From: Rhizophagus clarus
Lineage: Eukaryota; Glomeromycota; Glomeromycetes; Glomerales; Glomeraceae
Assembly: GCA_015698045.1 (NCBI GenBank)
Contig: BLAL01000239.1
Span: 558,001 to 622,000, forward strand
Length of the DNA: 64,000 nucleotides
Direction of reading: 5' to 3'
Positions within the stretch are counted from its first letter, which is position 1; every line of letters begins with the position of its first letter. A program made the position numbers and the translations under genes. The notes under the pieces were generated by a model. The model was not told the origin of the DNA. It did no database searches and saw only the letters and a program-made list of their open reading frames with translations. Of this stretch, positions 50,904 to 63,167 are shown piece after piece.

Positions 50904-52163
50904 ATGGAATTGCCAACATATAATGGAACTTGTCATCCGAATAAATATATTAAAAGAATGCGTGCATATTGTAAAGTAAATCAAATTACGAATGAAAAAG
51001 AAATACTTGAATTATGTATATTAATGATAGATTCTATTATAACTATTCCTAGGGGAATTAATTCTCTTGATGCATTAGTTTCATCTCTTAAATTACATTC
51101 AACCTTTAATATATTTAAAAATACTTGTAAAGCGAAATTAAAATTTTTAAATTATGTTTCTGAAAAAGAAGGAGGAAATACGGCCACATTCCTTGCGAAT
51201 TTTCGTTCACTTTGTGATGATGCAGAGATAGATAATGTAGAAGATATTATAAACCTTCTTTTATATACTTTATCGTCAGATAAATTCCTTAAGAATGAAT
51301 TTAAAAGAAAAGTCAATGGCATTAATTCAGTTGATGAAATACTTAAAATATTTAGTGATGTCGTAATTGATGAATTAAATGTTATTAGATATGGTTCTTT
51401 AGTAGCATTTAAACATGTTGCAACTGGAAAATATTTATCTAGTTGTAATAAAAATTATTCAACAGGTTCAGGATTTCAAATAGTCAGTATACTATATATT
51501 ATATGTTATTATTTAAATTTTAATTCATTTATTAATTTTTATTATTTTAATATGATGATTACAGGTATTAGTGAAAAATAATTTATCACCTAATTGCGTA
51601 TGGGTTATTTCAAAAAATTATGAATTACCAAATGAATCTCTTGATAAACCTGTTTCATATGGAAGTCCCTTTTATTTGATACATAAAGTTAGTGGGAATA
51701 AATTAGACATGGATAAAAGATATAAATCTCCTGCTACTAAGCATGCTGAAGGTATAATTATATTGTTTATTATTCTATTTATTACTTTATAAATGGTTTC
51801 ACATATATACAGTATATATATTTTTTATTATAGTGTGTACAGTGTCTAAAGTATTACAACCTCAGAGATTGCGGCTTATAGCAATTGATCCTGTAAATAA
51901 CGACGATAATAACAATAATTACATATTATCAAAAGAAATAATTAACATACAAACTCTTGAAACAAAATTAATTTTACGAAGTCACGAATCCACATTTACT
52001 CTTGATAACAAACACTATCAAGAAGTTTTTGGTCATGATAAAAGAATCAGTGGTAATGATGAGGTATGTTAATTTAAAATTATTATGTCATTTATATATG
52101 TTAATATGATTTTAATTTGTTTTTCAGTGGTGTATTGAACTCATCGATGATAGACTTGAATAG
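50904..52163 (+). CDS. MIR-domain protein (copy K)
   Basis: Exons: 50904-51482, 51565-51751, 51834-52063, 52128-52163; phases 0, 1, 0; 343 residues. Start MELPTYNGTCHPNKYI; the usual HPEEW/HPEVW has become HPNKY. The N-terminal domain is closest to copies A and M (TATFLANFRSLCDDAEI, SSDKFLKNEF). MIR motifs: AFKHVATGKYLSSC, VWVIS, LILRSHESTF, YQEVFGHDKR, WCIEL. Exon 2 has SYGSPFYLIHKVSGNKL, a second TGxxL-like strand pair seen in other copies (FYLFHKATGKKL in copy B), so two trefoil-like repeats may be present. Function unknown. Confidence 0.85.
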
Positions 52164-52761
52164 ATAAATCATGCGCTGTTCAGCTGTTCCGCAACTGCTT
52201 GGTCATGCGCTATATTGCATACAGTTATTTTTCTATTTCTCTCTTTCTCTTTCTACTTTTGTCTCTCTGATCCTTTCTCTTATATATCTTAACTTCTAAA
52301 TTCCCGCAAATATAATTTCGAGAAGAGGATAAGAAATTTTTTTTTTTTTTTGAATTAAATCAAATCAAATCACTTGCCGCTTCGCATATATTACCGAGAA
52401 GCAAAAATGTTCGCAACAATGATAGATTATATTTGCTAATCTATTAATTTATTAATTTATTAATTATATCATTACTGTACATTAATAAAACGTTTTATAG
52501 ACTCAAAATTAGTTCGTGATCTCATATATAGATTTTGGCGTTTCGTTCGTCGCAGAAAATTTTTTTGTTTTGCATGAACCTGCTATTAGTAAATACTGAT
52601 ACTGAGTCATAAATGTAGTTACTTATGTTTCCGAAGTGGATCTTACCAACTTTTTTCTTCATATAAAATTATTAAAAAAATCAAGCGACAATAACGATAA
52701 TATATGGAATAATTTTTTTTTTATTATTGCGGAACGAAACGAAGGTCGAACTTGTGTTAAC
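52164..52761. other. No gene supported
   Basis: AT-rich spacer downstream of MIR copy K with pyrimidine-rich CTCTTTCTCTTTCT near 52237. Nothing else is seen. Confidence 0.4.
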
Positions 52762-52977
52762 CCATGCATTTTCCATCAATCTTACATACATCATCGGTCT
52801 GTTTCTTTCCATTTTGATTATACTGTATAACACATTATATTTTATAAAATTTTGAATAATGCGACATCCATGCATTTTCCTTCAATCTTGCATATATATC
52901 ATCGGTCATCCTACCCTGTTTCTTTCCTTTTTGATTATACTGTATAACGCATTATATTTTATAAAATTTTGAATGGT
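52762..52977. repeat. Imperfect 106-bp tandem duplication
   Basis: CCATGCATTTTCC starts two copies at 52762 and 52868. Both run through CATCGGTC, GTTTCTTTCC and GATTATACTGTATAAC to TTTTGAAT. The second copy has a few extra bases. Confidence 0.85.
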
Positions 52978-53067
52978 AAGATAGACATTTAACGGTCTCC
53001 GTCGTCTCTATAGTATATACTAAGGTATCATTTATTGAAAGAACTGAAAAATCTGGCAAATTAAAAC

Positions 53068-53159
53068 AAAGATCCAACGCCCGTTATATCAAATCCTTCT
53101 CTTCAGCAGCGGAGTCTAATACTTTCGCCCGCTGAGTCACGATTAGACCCGGCCCGGCA
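53068..53159 (-). repeat. tRNA-Leu-like sequence, probably a SINE head or tRNA relic
   Basis: On the minus strand TGACTCAGCGGGCGAAAG followed by TATTAGACTC aligns with the D-arm to anticodon stem of tRNA-Leu (TGGCCGAGCGGTC...AGACTC), that is, with a Pol III A box. About 58 bases on, GCGTTGGATC resembles a B box. The acceptor stem does not pair and no CCA-side match exists, so it is not a working tRNA gene. The local GC content is far above the surroundings. Confidence 0.45.
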
Positions 53160-55350
53160 TAGTTTTATATATTTTGTGCAACAAAAAAAGATTCTCGTAT
53201 GTTTGTTTTTGGTAACTATGCGTCTATTGATTCAATTGAACTTTTTAATTATTATTTTTACATAACATATTATTATTATAAAAATAAGAAGACAATACTT
53301 AAATCACTGAATTATACAATTTGTGGTAGTCTTTTTAACACATTCAATAAAAAAGTAATTTATCAACCACGTATACAATATCCAATCAAATTCGTTAAAC
53401 CAACTTGAACCACGACGATAGGATTAAAGAGCGCGAATTTTCTGCATAACAATACAGATTTCGGACAATATATTTATTTTTCCATCTTCAATCAACAAAG
53501 ATCGAAACTAAAATTACTACTGGCTATCTTATTAGAATAGACATGTTACATCAATTATCTTATTGTTTCGAGGTACTACCGATTGAAGTACAAGACAAGG
53601 CTCCTGAATATGATTATTAAATTTTATAACCTCCACATCGATAATAGATAAATATCATATATTGTCAGCGAGTAAAATAGAATATTTTTACCAGATTATC
53701 ACATGGACAGCCACCTATCAACAAAAAAAGCCTGTATTATCCAGCATATTTATATTTGGAGAGCGGAATCAAAAATCAAACATTTGATAATCCCATAATA
53801 CGGGTCAATATTAGTCAGTACTCGATAATTCTGACCAACATTAAGAATCCAACCTAATGGGAGGAAGGATTTACCGATATCGATATGCAATAAAGATTAT
53901 TATGACAGATCCGTATCGATGCCACGATTTTTCTTGAATGATCTACTTCCTTTGATTAATTTTGTTGATTGTTTATGTAAATCCCTTTTTAATGCATATC
54001 GGCTGATCAGAAAAGTCTCCATAATTTTATATACTAATAACAATAAAGTAACCCATCAGTTATACTGTATAATGAACTCATCAACTAAGCTTAAATATTA
54101 ATTGGGCCAATTTTCCAAATCAGCCGATATGATTTATTCCATTGCAAATTTCAAATTGTTCTTTTTTATATAATCGATATAAAAATTAATCATTAACTTA
54201 AACATGAAAGTCCGGTACTCCGAAATTATTTGTGTAATCTTTTTTCCTCAATGATAATAAGATTAATTTGGTATGAAATACACAAAATAGGAAAGTAAAA
54301 TCGGATCATAAGACATAATTGTTTTATAACTTAAACCTTTATCATTCGTAATAAATTTTATTGAGAAAAAAACTAAACCATTAAAGGAGAAAAGAAAATT
54401 CTTTAACGAATGATAAAAAAAAAAAAAAAAAAAAATAAATAAATTGACGCGTATAAAGTTATGTCATTATTATTGGCGCAATTTATTATTTCCCGTCCAA
54501 TTTAGCCTCTTTTTTTTGTCTCTCTAATAAAAAAAAATTAAACAAAACTTTTATTGAAACTTTCAAACAAAGAAACTTATTGAAACATGCAATTCGTACA
54601 TCATTTAATCAAAAGATGATCATAAATAAATAATTTAAACAAAAATGAAGTTTACCGAGAATAAACAAATAATAATTATGTGGAAATTATCCAAATACAG
54701 GTTATAAGTTTGTGGCGTTTATTATAAGAGGAAAGATTTCGTTCAAAAGAAAACAAACAAAAGGAAATTAACTTCTCATTTTATTTGTTTTTAGATAACA
54801 AAGAATGAAAAAAAAATTCATAAAGGTTAAATTAACTACGGCCTATTATAATAATAAAATATTTTTTTTTTTTAACCAACGAATCACAATAAGGTTAAAT
54901 GGCGTGGGCGCATGCAGAGTTGATCTTTCAACTGTTAAAAAGTTAATCACATCCAAATTCAATCTAAAAATTGGAATTTCTGCTTCGAAAATTTTATTTT
55001 AAAAGGACAATATTATCGGAATCCATGCGCCGAAAAAAAAGATGAGGGTACTCACCTCACTTTTCACACATTATATTAGAGAAACAAATTTAAGAATCCA
55101 TCAAACCAAATGTGGCAAACAATTTCTGCCAAAAGGTTATTTGTGTAAGAAACAATTATTTAAATATTTAATAATAATGTAATGTGTATATCTCATATAT
55201 GAAAAGAAAATTACGTCTTTTTTAAATGATTTCCTTGATAATCCAACAGATATAAATACAAGGCCATTTTATTCTTCTCGGAACCTCTCAAGACCATTGC
55301 ATCATAAAATTTTTTTTACGAATTTGGTGCAAAAATCTTCTTCGAAAAAA
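53160..55350. other. Gene-poor region upstream of the metallopeptidase
   Basis: Several short frames (near 53199, 53919, 54805) have no coding features. A poly-A run is at about 54416-54436. The last 100 bases hold the presumed promoter, with TATAAATAC at about 55251. Confidence 0.4.
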
Positions 55351-58300
55351 ATGTCTTCCCAAGTACCATTTCAAGTAACCACTCAATTGACTTCAGCCGG
55401 CATTCGTGGAGGCCTATATAGGAGTTTTCCTCATTGTATCGCTTACAACCTTCCCAAAGATACTGTAGCATCTGTAATTGAAAATATCTCTAGAAAATCT
55501 CCTCCTCAAAGAGAATCATTAGTTTACACAGTATCTCCCGATTGGATTCAATCATTTTCTGCTTCAATTGCTAATGAACTCTCCAGAACCTTCAATCAAC
55601 CTCCTGAAAATTTCTCCGATGCCTCTATAAGAATTACTAATGTTGTTTCTGGTATAGGAAATGGAACTTGGTCATCTGGTATTACACCTTTTAATGTAAT
55701 TAAGGATGTTGAAACAAACGTCCCATTATATATTTCCGATTTCTTTGACCAATTGTCTGGTTGGTCGAGAGAGCATTATTTTGACGAACAAAAACTTAGA
55801 ATTGGAAGTATTGTTTCCGGTTTAAATAGTTCAAATAAACCTTACCCCGCAGGAAGCCCTCATGGTCCCGAAACCGCTTTATCTGGAATATATGGTAAGA
55901 ATTTTTTGTCGAAATTAAAAAAAAAAAAAAACAAAAATAAAAATCAAACATAAATTAATATTCTTTTATTTCAATTTAGTGAAAATTAATTGGCAGCTTT
56001 CCGCTCTTAATATTGACCGTCCATTTAACATTAGTCCAAACACAGCAGCATTTAGTTCGGGAGATGCAAGTAGTGGCGAAGTTTACAGATACTTTGCATT
56101 CATTGATTCTCAGAAACAGGCTCTTTCAATGGAACAAGATGGTTCAATCAAGAAAAATCTTTATAATTTCACCGATTCCTCTCAGCTTTGGAGAGTTGGT
56201 AAATATATTATTAAATACATATTTTATTTTTTTCAAATACCTGACGACCTGACGAACTAATTGACGGTTAATCACGTGATAATTCAGAAAATTATGGAAA
56301 TTTTTATGCGTTGTATAATAAGAAATATGGGGCATACTTTGGAAAAAAACTTCAAGCGAGTACTCAAAAGTAAAAAAAATTTCTTTTTTTTTTTTTAAAA
56401 AAAAAAAATTATTGAAATTTCAATTAAATTTACGATTTTCATTTATCAATTAGACCCGACAATAACTGGCATGATTCTGCCGTATATCTTATTGAGGATG
56501 ATACGACGCACTCTTATTCAATTGGATACACACGTGATAATAAACAGATTGATTCTGACGATATATTGAGAAACCTTACTCTTGGTAAATTTAATTTTAA
56601 CGTTATAAAAAACACATTCACTCGGTTGTATTAAAAAAAAAAAAACTTTTTCTTTTCCTTTCGTAGTTACCGTCCCGTTAGTAGCATGGCGTAATTCTTC
56701 TGGACAATTTTTGGGTCTTGAATCTGATCAAGGAACTTTGGGTTTTTCAAGTGGTGAATCATTCGGTAATACTTCAATTCCAAAACCAGAACAACTCTTT
56801 TTATTCGTTCCTCATCCAGGTAATTATTGTGATTTAAAATTTTTTTTTTTTTTTGTGACGAAGGAAAATATTAACTATTTTAAATTTTACCAAATTAGAT
56901 TTCTCAAACAAATCCGTTATTATTGGTCATAATGGAAAATTCCTTGAATTTGATGGTTCAAACAAAACATCATGTTCCTTCGACCTTAAAACTCCTGAAA
57001 GATTACCTTTCATATTGTTTAGTTACGATCAAAATATTTATCCAAGGTAATCAATCGATCATTAAATAAAATAAAATTAATTTAAAAAATGTATAATTTT
57101 TACCAATTATATATCGATCATTTTATACATTCTTATTATATAGGAGCTCAAATTATTTAGCTTCTCGCTTGCAACAACCATTAATTGCGCAAGTAGCTCC
57201 ACCACCTGGTAAAGGAACGCGAGTTAGAGTCTGGAAATCCGATCCATCTGTCAAGACAATCGGTATACGTGAACTCTTCTTAATAAACACAGATATACAA
57301 ACGGGGCCGGTTGATCCTTTACTCGAAACAGTATCAACAGCAAAACCAATACCTCCTGATGCAAATGGAGATTTCTTATTAAATTTTGACAATACACCAT
57401 CACAAGCTCCCAACGAATCAGACAATCACACTCGATTTGACGTTATACATACTTTTTCAACTGTTCGATATACTTATGATTTGTTATTTGGTGATTTAGA
57501 ATATCTTGATGGAAAGTCTCCACAATTGCCCAGACCTTGGGGAAATAAGAGACTTCAAATACATCCTCATGCAGGAGAAGAAGCTAACGCTTATTATAGT
57601 CGTGAAGAAGGTGTTTTGAAATTCTTCTTTACAAGAAGAAAAGATGGTTCACCAATCTTCTTATGTAGAAGTTTAGATGTGGTGGCTCATGAGACTGGTC
57701 ACTCCATTTTGGATACTTTACAACCTGGATGGTTGACTGATGGACAAACTGGTGCTTTCCATGAAGCTTTCGGTGATTTATGCAGTTTATTTGTTCTTAT
57801 CTCTATGGTAAGTGTTACATGTTAATAAGTGAATCAGAAAAGTTGGTCTTAAAATATTAAAAAAATTGTTTAATTTTTATTAGGCCGATATTGCTGATTT
57901 ATTTGTTACTTTGACAAAAGCAAATTTGAGAGATCCGAACAATTTCTTATCAGCTGTAGGAGAAGAATTTGGTGATGCCTTATACAATAACAAAGGAAAA
58001 GGTTTAAGAAACTTATCTAATACTCTTAAAGGTTCTCAAGCTCAACCCGAAGTACATTCTTTATCTTTGGTAAGTATGAACTTTATATTATTTAAGTACT
58101 GAAGTGCTTAATTATAATAGGATGTGACACGAAATTTGCATGAAAAAAAAATCATTAACTGTGAATTATCTTTTTTTAGGTTTTCAGCGGATTTTATTAT
58201 GACGTATTAGTTGATACTTACTCATTAGAAAGAAATCCAGCCATTAAGAGTGATACTGAAACCTTATTAGATGTAAGTACAAATAATTTTGTTTATTAAT

Positions 58301-58558
58301 TTTCTTTTCAATTTCTTGATTAATAATAAATTTTTTACGTTTGCGTAGGTGGCAACAATCTTGCGAAGAGCTCTCATTATTGCGATACGAGTATCTTCCT
58401 CAAAACCGACAAAAACAAAATTCCAAGAACTTGCAACAAATTTAGAAACTGCTTTCCAAACTTTAAGTAGAAGATTAGGAGTAGATTTATCCGGTTGGGT
58501 AGATGTTGTACGAAAGCATGCTAAAGACAGAGAATTATCTATTGCTGGTTTGAAATAA
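55351..58558 (+). CDS. Thermolysin-like zinc metallopeptidase with beta-rich N-terminal region
   Basis: Ten exons: 55351-55894, 55980-56198, 56288-56369, 56454-56584, 56667-56819, 56899-57046, 57144-57807, 57884-58069, 58180-58272, 58349-58558; 809 residues, all phases agree. The ATG at 55351 (MSSQVPF) is chosen because upstream codons lack ATG. The zinc site is HETGH at residues 608-612 (VVAHETGHSILD), with GAFHEAFGDL giving the third ligand Glu 633. This HExxH-plus-distant-Glu spacing fits gluzincins (M4-like); it would cut peptide bonds using Glu 609. Residues about 185-425 are repeats of short hydrophobic-aromatic strands (YFAFIDSQKQALSM, FYALYNKKYGAYFG, FLGLESDQGTLGF, KFLEFDG), suggesting one or more beta-trefoil (fascin/crystallin-like) units. 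No signal peptide is evident, so it may be cytosolic or secreted unconventionally. Confidence 0.8.
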
Positions 58559-59349
58559 ACGCATGCGATATTGTGGTTTTATAAGAGAGATTATATTATG
58601 TCATTTTATTGTTATCATCATATTCATGTATATTGAATAGGAATCTTTATTATGTATAAATTTGGATATACTTGTGAAATAAATATTAATTAAATTTATG
58701 AAAAAAAGAAATAAGATTAATTTACGTGTCACGTTAAATTTTTTGCGTCAAATACTGCAAATAGTTCAACACGAAGAATGATCACGTGACTGCCACTATG
58801 TATAATGCCTTAATTACGTGAAACACTAACAATATCATTACCAGACCTTCAGACCTCGATAGAAATTCGATATACTGATATATATTAAAACTCAGTATAA
58901 CGATGAAATTTACTTCCCCGCTATACGAGAGCGTATCGTTATTTTCTGAGTTTAACTATACTTTGGATACGTTGGACATCGAGCGACTTTCTAATAGAGG
59001 AGAATACGGATTCGGTCCGTCTGATTAGATAAATATATTTAAATTTATTTTTCTTTTTTCAGGACCCTGAACTACAGTATTAGTATATAGTTCAAGAATA
59101 TTATTTTTTTTTTTGCAATAGTTCTGCACATGAATTTTATTAAATATCAATAGGCATTCTTCGGACAAGACCCTAAAGATTTATTAATTAAACATCTTTT
59201 AAAGGTTGATAACTAATGAGGATATCGCGGGCCATAGTACTTTTAAAAAAAAAAAAAATCTCTTTCTTTTGATTTTACTATTTAGTGACACATTTAAATA
59301 TTTTTCTAAATATACTAATATACTACAAAAAATTTTTGTACACCTCAGG
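58559..59349. other. No gene supported
   Basis: 3' region of the metallopeptidase and AT-rich spacer. AATAAATATTAATTAAA at about 58677 may serve as polyadenylation signal. Confidence 0.4.
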
Positions 59350-59710
59350 CAGTGATATGTTTGGAAAGGTTCCAATGACTTTTATTGAAATTGGAAGGTT
59401 TAGAATTGGAAGAAATGGAAGATTCCAATATTCCAACAGTTTTCAACGTGTATTAATTTTTATACATACATTTATATATTTCCATGTGTATTGGAAGCTT
59501 CCAATAATTTACTGGCATTAAAAAGGCTTAGAATTGGAAGAATTGGAAGGTTTCAATATTTCAATAATTTTCAACGCATATTAATTTTTATACATTTATA
59601 TATTTCTATGTGCATTGGAAACTTCCAATAATTTATTAGTATTGGAAGGCTTAAAATTGGAAGAATTGGAAGATTCCAATAGCTTCCAATCTTCCAAATG
59701 CACATCACTG
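59350..59710. mobile_element. hAT-like MITE with internal duplications
   Basis: Inverted ends CAGTGATATG...TTTGGAA on the left and TTCCAAATG...CATCACTG on the right. The interior contains two copies of a unit of about 165 bp, both built from ATTGGAAG/CTTCCAAT repeats and TTTTCAACGYRTATTAATTTTTATACAT-type phrases. CAGTG ends fit hAT. No clear 8-bp target duplication was found (flanks ACCTCAGG and TCCCGGTA), so the copy is old or the ends are shifted. Confidence 0.6.
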
Positions 59711-60222
59711 TCCCGGTACAGCATCAGGAAACTATAAAATAATTTTTTAGCATTAAGAAACTCCATTAAAATTAAAATTTATTAAATTATCTTTTGAATG
59801 TTATCTTTACGGCCAAAATATAAATTAGTTGCGTGAGTAGTCATATGATCGGTATAATAAATAAATAAGTAAATACGCTTTATTTCATATGAACCATTAA
59901 GATCAGCTTACAGAAATTTTTTGGATTTTACGAGGACCCGAAAAATATGATGGTTCTATGCAAGGTTTTTTTTTTTTTTTTGTTTTTTTAGATAAATAAG
60001 CAAACTCTTCACAAATTGGCCGAAAATAAGCGATCTAATCGTACTACCTTATAATAATAATTTTCCGATAATCACTTGGTAAAAAAAATCAATTTTTCAA
60101 TAATATCATTCTGTTATCATAACACTTTTTATCTCTTTCCAACTTTAGCGAAATTATAAGTTTAAATCGCTAAAATATGAATGCATAAGGTCGGGTGCAT
60201 CAAAATTAACGAATCCTACGCG
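59711..60222. other. No gene supported
   Basis: AT-rich spacer between the two MITEs with a T-run near 59966. Confidence 0.4.
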
Positions 60223-60439
60223 TAGTGTTGTACATTTTCGATGTCCGCGGCTTTTTTTGGCTGTCCCGGACACGTCCGCGCACTGTCCGTACTCTTTTGT
60301 AACTTGAAAATCTCTACAAAAATTATATGTATTTATGTGTAATAGATATTTGCTGAGTAACGAAATAGGTTATCATAATAAAATTTTGTCATTTCTTTTT
60401 TGTGTAACCTGTCCCGGACATTGTCCCGTGACAACACTG
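60223..60439. mobile_element. hAT-like MITE with a perfect 8-bp target duplication
   Basis: A 217-bp element flanked by CCTACGCG on both sides (60215-60222 and 60440-60447). Ends are TAGTGTTGTAC on the left and ACAACACTG on the right, matching hAT-type CAGTG/TAGTG termini. Subterminal repeats of TGTCCCGGACA-like sequence (GTCCGCGG, GGACACGTCCGCG, CCGGACATTGTCCCG) may be transposase-binding sites. No coding capacity; mobilised by a hAT transposase elsewhere (inference). Confidence 0.9.
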
Positions 60440-60447
60440 CCTACGCG

Positions 60448-61828
60448 CATTTTGTCATAATATTACTTTACTATTGGTAATTCACGAGTTATGCTCATTT
60501 ATCTGTTATTTCATATTAAATATTACCAAATTTATCCAAAAAATAAGTAATCGTAACGTAGGACTTCTCACAAAATTAAACATATGACGTTAGTAATAAA
60601 TTATCAGTTATTGACAAATCTAAACTTTAACTATGGCTAAAATGGCAAGTGGCTAACCAAATAATCCTGTTGCATATACAGATATTGCTCGGGGTCCTAT
60701 TTTAACGCAAATCTAAGTTCTCCTTACACTCAAACATGTCCAACCAAAGTTGGCTAAGCATTTAATTCCCCGACCCCCATACTAATAGCTCGGGTCCTCT
60801 ACCTTTGCCCATTATTCTCTTTAACATTTCTCGAAGTATAGATCAATTAAATCTCATCTGAGAAGCAGGTACGAAATCTTATGTTTTTTACAAGGTGGCA
60901 GTCACGTCCTAGCGGCTTAAATTACTTTTATTTTTATATGAACGTTATTGCTGTATAACAGATAGTGTGTTGGTTACCTGAAGAATATGTTACATCTGAT
61001 TATGATTCTAATAGTAATATCTTCCAATTTCCGACTCCACTAAAAATTATTAAAAGCTTCCAATGGCTTCCAATGCATATAATAGATTTAGAAATAAATA
61101 TAAAAATTAAATATTTATTATTTATTGTTCAATTTTAAATTTTAATAAGGAAGCTTCTAATTATCATTTCCATATTGATCATTATCCATACAGAAAGTTT
61201 AAATTATTAGTAAAACTCACGGTCACCCATGTGAATAATCGAATAATTTTTGAGAAATGCACGTGAAATTATGGGATTTTTATGCAATGCAAGTTTGTTT
61301 AATGCAATGTCGACTTCTGTATGTATGTATGATAAACCATGATAAGATAAGCTATCATATGTCACATATACTGTAAATAAAATTTTAAATATCATGTGAT
61401 TTTATGTTAGGTGAAATATTTTACTGTATTTTAAATGATTTATCCGCTGATGAGCGACGCAAAGCAGTGAATTATTAATTCATCTACTGAAATTCCCGCA
61501 GCGTGTGAATCGCTATCATAAAATGCAAATGTTTAACCATAAATCGAATGAGTTTTCTCATGATGGATAATCTGATAATTTAAATAGAAACTATCCCGAA
61601 AATCAGGATTTTTTAATCATTCCAGATTTATCATCTTTAAATAATAATAAATCATAGAAGCCAAATTTTATCTTTTTTTAGTTAATAACACAACATTTTT
61701 AATGGATTGCCGATCCTGACATTGTTAACCTTTACAATGAGATCTTTTTAGAATATTTTATTATAATGTCTTATAATGTAATACAAATGATGATAAGTAA
61801 TATAGTTCATAAATTTTAAACGAAAAAG
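60448..61828. other. No gene supported
   Basis: AT-rich spacer. At 61030-61065 CTTCCAATGGCTTCCAATG recalls the interior of the MITE at 59350 and may be a fragment of a related copy. The frame at 61207-61395 is not convincing. Confidence 0.4.
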
Positions 61829-63167
61829 TCACCGCTTCTCAATAAGCCACTAGAAAAAAAATTAAAAAAAAAATTTTTTTTTTTTTAAGGATTAAAATAA
61901 ATAATTAATATTCAAAATAAAATAAAATAAAATAAATAATAATTACCACATCATCTCCACCAACTTTTTCTTTATGTCCGACAACTTCTTGAAATGTCAA
62001 TGGTTTGTTATCGTTCTTATCGCCCTTATCGCCCTCAGCGATCTCGAAAATGACATCTTGGCTACGTAATATGTAATCACTTTCACTTCTTATGAAAACT
62101 TTGTCTCGTGCTTTTAAATAAGGTGTTTTATTTTCTTGATTGGTTTGATCACTCTTGATGAATTTCAAATTAGTCCATGCGAATTGAAACCCATGTACTG
62201 TAAAAAAAAAAATTGATTCCTATTAATAAATTTATAACCCCTTTTTTTTAAAAAAATGTATAAATATATATATATATAAGTAAATTATATATATGTATGT
62301 ATATATATACCTTCTGCATAAGATGTTTTAGGAGACCGGTAAAAATCACTTAATGATAAATGCACATTGGTTTTGTTATGAGTCAAATAAATCGTATCGT
62401 CATACAAAACTTTACTTTTTTGAAATTCGTCTTTATGAGGATCAGGAGCTTCACATGTTAGATACCACCAACAATTTTCATTAAGTATTTTTTCACCACA
62501 AAATACCTGATATTAAATATAAAATTTATTAGCGTTAAAATATGAATTAAAATTAATAATATTATAAAGAAATCCACTAACTAACCACTTGTCTTTTAGA
62601 ACCCGTTTGATAATTTGTTGTAGTACTAGACAAATATCTACCAGTTGTAAGATGTTTTATGGCTATCAAAAATTCAGGTCCATACTTAATAACTTTTGAA
62701 CTATCTGAAATGACCTCGCTGTATAATCTTTGAATATCGTCTATCGACGTGACACCAGTCACTCGTTTTGAAAATTCATTTTTAAAAAATTCATTCGATG
62801 AATATGATCTTAAAAGACGATTTTTAACTTCTTGTGCATTAATAATTTCTGCTTTATCACAAAGCGAACGGAATTCAGCAAGAAATTGTGTAGTATCACC
62901 ACCTTCGCCACCTTCAAATTTCATTTGATCTAATCTACGTTTAATACCATCTTTATATATTTCAAAAGTTGGATGACTTTTAAGAGCTTTTATAAGTTCA
63001 TTAAGACTATTAAAATCGTTGGGCATAGTTATCGAATTATTAATGTTTAATTTGCATATTTTTAAAATATCCCTTTCTTGTCTGATATTATTAATTAAAC
63101 ATATTGTTTGAACTTCTCTTATCCAATCTTCAGGATGAACGGTTGCATTATATTGTGGTATATTCAT
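61829..63167 (-). CDS. MIR-domain protein (copy M)
   Basis: Exons: 62586-63167, 62311-62506, 61944-62197, 61829-61849; phases 0, 1, 0; 350 residues. Start MNIPQYNATVHPEDWI. The N-terminal domain resembles copies A and K (TTQFLAEFRSLCDKAEI, SSNEFFKNEF). MIR motifs: AIKHLTTGRYLSST, WWYL, YILRSQDVIF (Gln replaces His of LxSH), FQEVVGHKEK. The last exon is only WLIEKR plus stop, found after a long T-run and TTCTAG. An acidic-basic insert EGDKGDKNDNK lies just before FQEV. The upstream region has TATATAAATAACG as a TATA-like element. Function unknown; no signal peptide. Confidence 0.82.
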